Both the position numbers and the translations under genes were made by a program. The notes below the pieces were generated by a model. The model saw only the letters and a program-made list of their open reading frames with translations. It did no database searches and was not told the origin of the DNA. DNA of 64,000 nt, from positions 71,772,993 through 71,836,992 of the forward strand of contig OX104115.1 in assembly GCA_944474755.1 (NCBI GenBank). The letters run 5' to 3'. This document shows, in pieces, positions 1-12,300 of the stretch. Within the stretch, counting starts at the first letter, position 1; every line of letters starts with the position of its first letter. This DNA comes from Limnoperna fortunei. Lineage: Eukaryota; Mollusca; Bivalvia; Mytilida; Modiolidae.

Positions 1-232
1 ACAAATTATTGCTCTTCTTCAATACATAGATAGGAATGAGATACCAGAACAAGTGTTTTGTTTGGATTAAGCAAAAAAAGGAAAAACATACAGTTCTTTT
101 TTGCTAGAGCTAAAAATTTCTGAACATTAGAAGAAATTTTTGTATTCACATGGACATTGGTTTCAAATTGTCTGACCAAAACGAAGGTTATTTGAATTTT
201 GATCCAAAAACGTATTTAATTTTCGAATTCAG

Positions 233-382
233 GTCAGACAGAGAAAAAATGGAAGATACACATGATTGATAATGAACGTTATGAAGGGAGTGAATATTTC
301 TTCTTACGATTGCATAACCCTCAGATGGCTGTATTGGAAAAAACTAATGTTGCCAAGGTTACAGTAAATGACTTTGAAGATG
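233..382 (+). CDS. FREM2: FREM2-like exon 1 of window: end of a Calx-beta domain
   Basis: Acceptor AG at 231-232, donor GT at 383. The 150 nt start with two bases of a split codon and end in phase 1. The peptide carries the Calx-beta signature Asp-Asn-Glu-Arg-Tyr-Glu-Gly-Ser-Glu followed by FFLRLHNP and ends in an acidic EDG linker typical of the domain boundary. It would complete the first Calx-beta domain; its other half is upstream of the window. Confidence 0.85.
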
Positions 383-3300
383 GTAAGAGATAGGTTATTT
401 ATTGTAAAATCAGTCACTTATTATACCCCACACAATGAAGTTGTTGAGGGTTTAATGTTTTTGACTAGTCTGTCCGTCAGTCTGTCCGTCCGTCTGTCTA
501 TCTGTGATCACAGTTTGTGGACGCAACTCCTCTGAAACCACTGAACAGAATTTAACGAAACTTGGTATGCAAGAAGTACACCATATGTAGTTGTGTATAT
601 TTAGGAATTTTTGATCCACAAATTTGTGTGTGAGATGGCTCTTTGGACTTATAAATTTGCCAAAAACCCAGATTCATCAGCTTGTGGACGCAACTCCTCT
701 GAAACCACTCAACAGAATTTAACGAAACTTGGTATGCAAGAAGTACACCATATGTAGTTGTGCATATTACCAGGAAATTTTTATCTGCAAATTTTTATGG
801 GAGTTATGGCCCATTGGACTAAGGAATTTGCGGAAAATACTGATTTTTACATTATTATACCCCACACAACGAGGTTTTGGAGGGTATAATGTTTTTGATC
901 TGGTCAGTCACTTTGTTCGTCAGTCCTATTCTTGTAAGCGCAACTCCTCTTTAACCACTGATCAGAATTTTATTAAACTTGGTTTTAATGAAGGACACCA
1001 TTTGTAGTTGTGCATATCAACAGGAAATTATGATACAATATTTTTTGTAGTAGTTATTCCTCCATTAAACTTAGAAAATTTTTAAAATATATGTATGAAA
1101 CAATTCGTATGTGCTTATACTCAGACACTACTGATCACAATTTTATGAAACTTGATAGGTATGTGGGAGCAGGGGGTATGTGAGCATGCTCACTAAGGTT
1201 CTTTAATTTTTTTTTTTTGTATTTGTGGTTCTTGTTTGTTGGTTGGTGTACTACAAGCACCGGCATGTATATTGCAATGTATAGAGATTACTACATGCCT
1301 TGAATGTTAAAACCCTATTATAGATTATAAAAGTCTATTTGTCCCTACCCAATTTGACTTTCTATGTGGCATTAAAACATTTCTTGTTTTTCAGTCAATC
1401 CATGTTAGACAAATTATTTGTTGTTTGTCAACCAAAAACATAGCAGTACCTTTATAGTTTCTCAAATTTATGATTAAGGTATCCGACCCATAATTGAACT
1501 CCCTTTTTAAGTTATATTTTTTGAGCAAGAAAATTTTCTACTGCTTTATTACATCAAGGTATTGCTAATTAATGATACAAATTAAATATATTGTTTTAAT
1601 TTGAGTCAATGTTAACAGTTTTGATAAAAAAATGTTAGTAACTCAAATAGTATTTGCATTGTTTGCCGAACATTACCGAGGTCTCCTCCATTGAAAAACA
1701 ATGGACATCCAGGACACCAAATATGATCATGTGGTCAATTTTGGTCTAGAAACCTTAAGCTGACCAAATAATACTGGCAGTAAAATTACTTTCCACCTTT
1801 GTGTCCGAAGCTTAAGCACCTCAGTTTTGTTTTGCATTACAGAATCTGTTATATCCATCCCTTATCCTGAATACAGTGTAGCAGAAAACATTGGAGAAAT
1901 CATGATTCCAATAAAGAGGTCAGGGGATTTAATGGATGAATTCATGGTAGTCTGCTGCACAAAGTCAGGTAGGTCAAATGTCACATTGACAGTGGATTTA
2001 ATGGATGAATTCATGGTAGTCTGCTGCACAAAGTCAGGTAGGTCAAATGTTACATTGACAGGGGATTTAATGGATGAATTCATGGTAGTCTGTTGCACAA
2101 AATTAGGTAGATCAAATGTGACATTGACAGGGGATTTAATGGATGAATTTATGGTAGTCTGTTGCACAAAGTCAGGTAGGTCAAATGTTACATTGACAGT
2201 GGATTTAATGGATGAATTCATGGTAGTCTGCTGCACAAAGTCAGGTAGGTCAAATGTTACATTGACAGGGGATTTAATGGATGAATTCATGGTAGTCTGT
2301 TGCACAAAATTAGGTAGATCAAATGTGACATTGACAGGGGATTTAATGGATGAATTTATGGTAGTCTGTTGCACAAAGTCAGGTAGGTCAAATGTTACAT
2401 TGACAGTGGATTTAATGGATGAATTTATGGTTGTCTGCTGCACAAGGTCAGGTAGGTCAAATGTTACATGAACAGGGAATTTAATGGATGAATTCATGGT
2501 ACAGAATACAGGTAGGTCAAATATACATTGGCAGTGGATTTAATGCATAAATTCATAGTAGTCTGCTGCACAGTCAGGTAGCTCAAACTATAGCTGAAAC
2601 ATTGCTGAAAGTGGCATATTGTTCACCCCATTTAAACCGACAAAAAACATAGAGAAAAAAAAAACAATGAGATATTGGCATCAACTGCTGGAGATTTGAG
2701 TGTCATGTATCAATTGTACTATTACTAGTACTTGAGGAATGTTAGTACATATACATCACATATGTTAGTCTTAATACAAAGCAGATACATCAAGGCTTTC
2801 ATAGTACATTAGTTTTGACTTCATTATAATATAGTAAAATATATGTTATTGAAGTTTAGCCACACATCATTGATCTATATCATGGCAAGAATATTTTATT
2901 AGCAGAAAAAGTTAAAAGTACCAGGTGATAATCCAGTTCCTGGAAGTGACTACATTGAGACTGTTACTGTACCCTTAACTATTTCTGTACTTGTACTTTG
3001 CAGGCAATAACATGTATCAGTAACTGTTTGATGACTTAAAAATGCAGATATTTAGAAAGAAAAATCCTGATGAAAAGATTATAAACAAAAATTATTAGCC
3101 CTGACTGTGTCGTTTGGTGCATGTACTCATGAAGTAATGTGATTTGATCTGATCACCACCAGTTTCCTTACTATAGGTTAAGGGTTCAAACTGGGTACTC
3201 ATGCTTTATTCCAAAATGACAATAGTTGCATATCCCATTTGTCATACACGGTAATTAAGGCCCCGCCTCTTAGTGGCAGACCCCTACAGTGATCAGTCTC

Positions 3301-6300
3301 TCCGTCCGTCCATCTGAATAGTGTTCGAGCTATAACTTTGTAATCTTTTGAGGTAGGCTTTTGATATTTGGTATGTGGGTAGATAATATCCAGGCAATGT
3401 GTCACATACCATGGTTAATGCCCTTGACCTTGACCTCAAGGTCGGCAGGGCCTACAGAGATGGATACCATTTCTCGTATATATCTAGTTTTTCAAGAAGG
3501 GTTTAAATGAGAAAAACAATGGACTTTTAAAAAGGTATATTTTTCTTTCCTCCAAGAAAATAAAGAAATGCAATGTAAACAATATGATAGATTCTACTGA
3601 TGCCATGTTTTCTAATACACTACTTATGATACAAACAAACTTCTACCAAAAGTTATATTACAAACTTAACACAAGTACTAATTATTCTAGCTGACTGCTC
3701 CTTGTACTATTTTCACACCATAAGTACCTCCTAATTCAATTTCTGTGTATTAATTAAATAGAAATATGATTGCACTTTGAGATGATCATTTCATTACAAG
3801 AAAATGGTCACCATTGAGGTTAATTGTGAAAAAAGTGTAAGGTTATATGGAAAGTTGTATCAATTAAGTAAAATAAAAACCATAAACATACCGTGCAACA
3901 CTTCATAACACTTGGGACAAATTATTTAACACTTATAGACAGACTTCCAGGGTTTTAGGAAACAGATTATTATTACTAATTTGTGTTATAAAAAGATGAA
4001 CAGAATGTGTTATTAGAAACATTTGTGTTTACTTTAATACAAATTACCACAAAAACAGAAAATATAATATTATCACTGTTTAGTGGAGCTACTTCACGTT
4101 TAAAGACATTGACAGAATCTATTATCACCAATGTGTTGTCTTCTTCCTTGTTAATTAACAATAGAGTTAATACTAATTGTGAAGAATGAGTTATGCAATT
4201 AATTGATTTAGATAAATAAAACTACAATTCTTGATAACAAATTAGCAATCTTGGAATAATTGTGTACACACTTTATTTGTCCAGTACCCGTTAATGATAG
4301 CTTATATTGGTACTAGTAGTGTAGACAGTTTTGTTGTCTAGGCTGCGATGATAGTCGCTGGAGGCGAGACATGTATGGGAATTTGACAGCGGCAGCGTAA
4401 ACAGTTGGACATCTGGCTTCATATATTTGTAAGCCCAAGCCCTAGGTCCATCAAATTTGGTCCAGAGGTAGCTTATGATGAGTACTTGCCATTCAGTCAC
4501 CTGTCACCTGACCTTGACCTCACTTTCACGGTACTGCCATAACCCAAAGTTTTTGGGTTATGGCAGTTCCTCTGTAACTACGCATGGTAGGATGACAAAA
4601 TTTCGTATATAGGTTGCTGATGACTAGTACATGACTGTCTGGTAGGTGTCACTTGACCTTGACCTCAATTTCACGGTCCAGTGACTACGTAAACGTTTTT
4701 GTTTTAGGACAGTTCCTCTGTAACTATGCATGGTGGTGACAATATCTGGTATACAGGCCGCTGCTGATAACTAATGCTATTTACGCTATGCTTATGACTA
4801 AATTTATTTTCGTTACTGATGCGGAATTCAGGCATTTTTCTGTGTCCACACTTGTTATGAAATAAAACCAATTTTGCTTGTTGGAGTGATGCTTAAAACC
4901 ACTTTCTGCAAATTTTCTGCTTTATCATGGTGTCCAGTTTTTATTGGTGAAGAATTAAGTAAGAGTACCCGGAGAAAACCCCAGAGCTTCAGTAGGAAAA
5001 CTAGCAATCCTTGTCAATTAAGATTGGAGTGGAGTACACCCTGCCTGCAGTGAGATTCGAACCCTCAGCCTCAGTGTTGACAGACCACGTTATCAATAGT
5101 AGACAAACTATAACCACTCAGCCAACGAGGCGCCAAAAACCAATTTTGACCGTGCTATTAAATAACAGTTTTAATAAAATGTACTGTATATATAAATTGA
5201 TGATATAAAAATGCCCAGATTCATAACAGTTGCCAATAATTTCTCCGATATGATCCTTTAGACATTTTTAACTGGTTTGTTGAAAATTTGTCCGAGAATT
5301 AAAACTTCTTATTTTCAAAGTGACTGTATTAGATAACAAAATGACAAATTTTCTGACTTACACACAAATAAAATCCTGCTGCTTATAATAGAAATCAGCA
5401 GGTAAGAATACATCTGTACAGCAGTGTCATAGAATTATCACGAAAAATATAGTGTACAGATAACAGGGTGGACAATCAGGTTACCATATCAACATTGTCA
5501 CTTGTTTATATTACAATTGTTGAATTGTCACTTTTTTATATTACAATTGTTGAATTGTCACTTGTTTATATTACAATTGTTGATTTATTCTTCAGGTACT
5601 GCTACAGGAACACTTCCAGATGTCGTGAACTCAGGTGCCGACTTCATCTCCCGCTCAGATGATCATCATAGTACTATTAGATTTGATGTTGGGGAGGATA
5701 CCAAGCACTGCAGAGTAACCATCATTGATGACTCCCTTAATGAAGAGAGAGAGTTTTTCCATGTGATATTGATGGAACCAATGGGAGGCAGGGTCATAGG
5801 TCAGAATTGGACAACTGTATTCATAGAACCTGATTCTGAAGATGGTATGTATTGAAGCTTTACAGAAACAAATTTTTGCACTAGAAATTTAAAATAATGA
5901 TGTACAAAAAAATCTGAATCGAAGAATACATACTCACCTTAACTGGTCTTGTTGCTGCTGACAACATTACCATACATATGGTCTTGTGTCAAGAAGAATT
6001 GAGGAGTGTGTACATTTTGTAATACCATGCAATATTGGATTTTCACAAGCAAAGTATATTTTTGTTAAAAATCTAAACACCTAATATCAGACTACACAAA
6101 TTATGCAATTTACCCAGACTTTGTAAAAGGAGTTCAATAAAGCATTTTGGCATAAATCTCCTAAGTTATACATAATTACTAAACCTTTTAAATTAATTAA
6201 ATCATACTTCTTTTTATGAACTTATATATGATGTACACAAGCAGTAATTGTTGCTGTTAGCTGATTTTAATGCAAAACTTTTCACATTGTGATTCGATTG

Positions 6301-9300
6301 TCAAAATGGGGAATGGGATATTTTGTCCTCATACACTATTGTAGGAAATTTCACTGAGCATGCTTAGTTTCTTTGTAATCACCTGCTAATTCTCACAATC
6401 ATGTTATTTTGGTCTAAAAACTGGTGTTTTTTTCCTGAGTAAGTTTATCTGCAGACATTGAATGCCATGTTTTGTGTACATGTAGTTAATAATTCAAAAT
6501 GGGAACTTAAGAATCTGCAAACTGGCATGATGTGTTTAGTAGTATTTTTGTAGGAAAACAACTTTTTATTTCAGAGCCTAAAATATATTTTAATCAGTTA
6601 GAATACTATGTTGATGAGAGTGCTGGAACACTGGAAGTGGTTGTCTGGAGAGGAGGTATTGATTTATCGAAGCCTTCCAGTGTAACATTGATGTCTCGTC
6701 AAACTGAACCAGTATCGGCTATAGGTATATAACATATTGATTGGGTGATGTATTATAAACAGACAGCAATCAAAATATCAGCTTTTTTTGACATGGGTAA
6801 TAAACATTCTAATTCAGTGTATTATGGAATTTGATTGGTTAATAGTCTATGTAAAATTCACAATCTACCTGCAGTAACTATGGTTTTGACTTTCAGTAGA
6901 AAAAATAAAAAATTTAAGTTGAATTTATCAAATTTTTAAACATTCATGAAGTGAAAGAATGTCTAATACTCACATTCTACACTGAATCAGATTAAACATC
7001 ATGGTATTTGTTTACAGGTTGCCAGGTAAATTCAATTAATGTTAGCAACCTTATCAATTTAAGCAGTTATCCCCCTTAAACTGAAATTTGCTACTGACAG
7101 AGATAGGTCAATAAGCTGAAAATTTGTCCATATTTTAACTGTAAAGGTTGAGAACAAATTAAACAACCAATAGGTAGGTATCCAGATCCCAGACATTTGA
7201 ATTAATGGTTGGGAAATGTGGATTGCTGCAAACTTGATGGCTTAAACGCCATAATGGCAGACCTTTACCAACACACCTTGCCATTCAGCTCCCATAAAGC
7301 CACCTTTGCAATCAGCCACTTAGAGTCCACAATGGTAGTCATCAACTAACAGGCCACCAATAATTGGCTTGTAGCCCAAAATCTTCATGTGTAAAGAGCT
7401 GGACTTCCTCAGTATGAGATGTCATATTTATATAGCTTTAATTTAAGTCCCAAACTGACAAACATGATTTTATATCCTGTATAACCTTTGTGGCCAAGTG
7501 GTTAAGGTAGTTTACACTTAGATTATGGATTCAAGTCTCACTGTGGTCAGGGTGTACTTGATTCTAATTTTAATTGACAATAATTGCCAGTTTTCCTACC
7601 AAGGGTGGATGGTTTTCTTCTGGTACTCTTGCTTCCTCCCACAATAAAAACTGGCTGCCATGATATAGCTGAAAAATTGCTGCAAGTGGCATTAAACATC
7701 AAACAAACAGACAAAATATAGTTCTCTACTTCCTCCACCGATTAACATGTTGCCTTGGTAAGCTGAACAATTGCTGAAAGTGAACTTAGAAACAAACAAA
7801 CAAAACATATAACATAAGTCATTTTTGTTTACAACTAGCTGGAGATGACTATGTGGCAGTCAACAAGATATTGAACTTTCCTCCTCTGCTGGATAAGGTT
7901 TCAGTTACTGTAACAATCCTAGATGACCTCGGACAGCCTAAGTTAGAAAGACCAGAAAAGTTTCAGTTGGTTCTAAGGAAACCCATGGGAGCCGGTCTTA
8001 CGAATCGAAATACAACAACAGTAGTTATTGATGATTCGTTGTCAGATGGTGAGTTTATATAAAGGGTCACATGATGTTCTAGTACCATTTACTTGACATT
8101 GAAATGTTTATTCCAGAAATAGTTGCATTAACCATTATGAAGCCATAGATAGGAAATTCTAAAAAGACCTATAGCATTGGTAGCTTTATTATAAGAGCCA
8201 ATATGAATGTTTTCACTAGTTGTCCTCATATAAACAGCTATCAGACGTGGTCATTATGAGTGCAGGTTAAAATGATAAAGGTTATTTTTAAGGACGACAG
8301 AATATGACAGCAATCAAAACATGGAGTAGGTACAATTATATAAATTTCTTGATCTTTTGTTCACTTAATATGCAACCTTATGCATTGACAGTTCAGGTTA
8401 GATTAGATAGATTTTGTCCATCAAACTGTTTCCAGGGTTAAAGCCCTTTAAATTATAAATCTGTTCGGTGTTGATCTTCTTGTTTATAATTTTCACTCCT
8501 TTGAGATGGTTTGTAAAATTTATATGAAAGTTGATATTAAATACAGAATTGTAGAGGGGCCATGGTGGCTGAGTGGTTAAGGTAGTTCGTCTACCATTAT
8601 CACATGGTCTGTCAACACTGAGATTGTGGGTTCGAACCTCACTGCAGGCAGGGTGCGTTTGACTCCAATCTTAATTGACAAGGATTGCCAGTTTTCCTCC
8701 CGAAGGTTGGGTTTTTTTTTCGGGTACTCCGGCTTCCTCCCCCAATAAAAATAGGAAGTGGTGTTAAACAACATTTAAACCAAAAAAAAAAAAAAAAACA
8801 GATTTGCAGATGGAAAAATATAGGAAGGATGTTATGTTGATTGAAGTTGTCCAGATTGACATGAAAGCTAGTTTGTTTCTAGGTTACATTTGTGTTGCTT
8901 TTTCCTGCTTTTATGTACTGGTTAGAATATTATTACCTGCATATTTAATGTAAATTATCCAGGCCTTGGTGGCAGACCAATGCCTGGCAGAGTTGATAAG
9001 GTAGTAGTCTACTATTAATAAATTATATTCTATCCTAATATTTTTTGTAAAATTTATATACAGCCCCAGTAATGGAGTTTGAAGAATCAGTTTACTTTGG
9101 TAAAGAGAAAGTTGGTCAGGTGATAGCAGTTATTATTAGGCATGGGGACATAGACCAGGATGCATCAGTCCGATGTTACACCAGACAAAACACGGCACTA
9201 GTTGGACAAGATTATGTTGAAAGGCCAGACACTAATAAATCAGTTATTTATTTTCGACGAGGTAATTACTCTCAATATTAACACTTAGAAATTATGGGAG

Positions 9301-12300
9301 ATAACTCCCTTATTGAAATAAATTTTACAGAGGACTGATTACCTTCAAACCAATAGATAGCTCTCACCATTCGTAAATTAATATCTTCCTTTTTTAAATG
9401 TGGAAGTACAGCTTATGTATCCTGCATAGTTATAGGTTTTAGCTAACAGTATATGTTACTCTTATCATATCAGCAATATGAAGGGACTTGCGACAAGTCT
9501 TCAAATGTTTTAATTATAAAATCAATAGACATGTGTGTCATGATTTATGTTTAATTGAAATAATTTTCTGAAAATATGAAAAAGCCAAAAATAGTGATAT
9601 CTAGTTTTAAACCCATGCTTGGAAGAAAAGGGGGTATACTGTTTTACCGTTGTCTGTCCATCCATTCGTCGATCGGTAACAAAAATTTCCATCGCAGATT
9701 TCTAAGCAACTTAGCATGAAGAAGCCTGATATTTTGCATATTGCTTTATCTTAAATTGCCATATGGTGTATAGCGATTTCATGGTCCTTGGTCATCTACT
9801 TCTTGTTTACCGAATACTTTTTGGCAGGGGTATCACTAACACCTGTTTTGTCAGTAATATTTCTAGAAAATCAAAAAATCTTTTTGTTGCAGGTCAGAAA
9901 AAAGCTGACTGTGTAGTGGACATTGTTGATGATAGTGATTTTGAACCAACAGAAGATTTCCGTCTCGTCCTTGGAACTCCTGATAGTTTTTCCACATCTG
10001 GGCTTGCCTTTGTAGGAGATAGGGATTCAACAATCATTAAAATACAAAATTTGGAAGATGGTAAATAGTTGAAAGAAGGCTAAGATTAAAATTAAAAACA
10101 ATTTTTGATATATATGTTGATAATTACTGACCACTGCTTAGTTTTACATTCACATAGTGTGGGGCCGAGTGGTTAAGGTAGTTAATCTACTATTGATCAT
10201 GTGGTCTGTCAACACTGAGATTGCGGTTCGAGTCTCACTGAAGGGTAGGATGCACCCGACTCCAATCTTAATTGACAATGATTGCCAGTTTTCCTACCGA
10301 AGATCAGGGGTTTTCTCTGGGTAATCTGGCTTCCTCCCCAATTAAAACTGAACGCCATGATATAGTTGAAAAATTGAAAAATTGCTGAAAATGGTGTTAA
10401 ACAATCAAACATTCACAAAGTGTGACCTTGTCCCAACACAGGACCTCAGATTGAATTTTTTCTAGCTAACATTTCTGCTAATTTTTTGCATATTAATAGA
10501 TTTATTATAAGTAAAAAATCTTCAATAAATACCATGGAATATGCATTATAGTATAATCAATTGGGCAGAGTGAATAAAAAATATGATGTTTAGTACCTCA
10601 AAATGCTTCACACAAAAGTGTAATCTGATGAATTTGTATGAATGGCATATGAATATCTGTAAAAGTGACATTTTGGTGTGAAAATAAGTGTGAGTGAAAA
10701 TTAAATGATTATTTTCACATGTGATTTACTAGAATTTGTGTGACTTGGAAAATTCTATATTTCATCCCTATCTATATATGTGAAATATTAAAAATGATAT
10801 TTTGTGAAACTGGAAATTTTGTCACTTCAGGTTTTCTATGATTTCTGTATAATTTGTTCATAATACCATCATTAAAAGCTCATGTAATTAAGCCATAAAA
10901 AACTTTATAATTTATAAACACATAAACTGTAGACACAGATTGAAGTCTGACATTTTAATATTTTCAGAACCATCTATTGAAATACCCAGCAGTGAGTATA
11001 CTGTAAATGAGCCAATAATAAAAGATGACATTTCTGTGTTAGTGGTACCAGTTGTTAGAACTGGTGACCTGTCTGGACTATCTGAAGTCATTCTTCAATC
11101 AAAAGATGTTGATTCTGCTAAAGCCGGACGAGATTATAATGGATTCTCTAAAGGTAATTATAAGATGAGTAAGGGTGTATTCATTTGTTACTTATACGAT
11201 AATCAGTTTAGCAGACGGAATATTGAAATTGTCATCACACAGAATGTATAAGAATAAACAAGAACTTGTTAAGCCCACAAATAAAATCAATGCATTTTGG
11301 CATGAGTGATAATATTTTTAACATTCATGTTTATGATATTGACGAATATTAAAAAACTTGGTGATCTTTGTTTGAATGTTCTTGCAGGTCAATGTTGTGC
11401 TAGGTTATCAGATATTGTTTGTTGGTGTTTATTGTACAGGATTTTTGTACCAAGAGGAATAATTTTTTTGTCAAGTAATTGATTAACGTGGTCACACCCT
11501 CTACATGGCTGGTAATCACTCTCATGCACCACAAAATGTGGGAAAATAAAACAGTGAGAGCAAACTCCGGTCATGCAAGAGAGGGATAAAAAAGTGAAGT
11601 TTTGACACAATAAGGTAAGGAATTGCACTATATTCAAGATATTTTTATACCCCCAACAAACTTGTTTGGGGGGTATATAGGAATCACCCTGTCTGTCTGT
11701 CCTTCTGTCCACATCCCTTGTAAGCGCTTCTCTTCCTAAACTGCTTGTCAGATTTTGATGAAACTTTACATGAAGGAAGTACATCATATGTAGATGTGCA
11801 TGAAGAATTTTCGTCGCTGTCGGATATTTTCAGGGGAGATAATTGGACTTAGACTTTTTAAATATAGTATTCAGTGTGAGACCTCGTAAGCGCAACTCCT
11901 CCTAAACCGTTTGACAGATTTTTATGAAACTTTACATGAAGGAAGTACATCATATGTAGATGTGCATGAAGAATTTTTGTCGCTGTCGGATATTATTCAG
12001 GGGAGATAATTGGACTTGAAGCAAAGCGAAGGGTATCTCTTTGTGAGTGTTAGCTTTATTATGAAAAATTTTCACATTATTTCTGTAATGAATTTATTAT
12101 TTATGCATGACATTTTTTGTCATACTTTGTGCAGTAAAACAATCAAATATATATATACATATATATATATGCAGTAAAAGAAACATGCCATATATGCATA
12201 AATGAATTTTTTCTGTAGAAAACTTGGTAAATTAATGGAATAAATCCATAAAAGTTTTCTACAGATAAAAAATCAATTTCTGAATCTTTTTGGCATGTGT

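Noticed and set aside
1862..2497. A long minus-strand ORF over the FREM2 minisatellite (repeated [20 protein letters not shown] units)
   Set aside because: It is open only because the 69-bp unit is a multiple of three and lacks stops on that strand; the plus strand holds a family-supported exon.
2925..3002. Possible extra Calx-beta exon (PGSDYIE-like translation ending at TTTGCAG)
   Set aside because: The frame is blocked upstream by a stop, there is no donor, and exon 2 joins in phase to the exon at 5596, as the FREM2 order requires.
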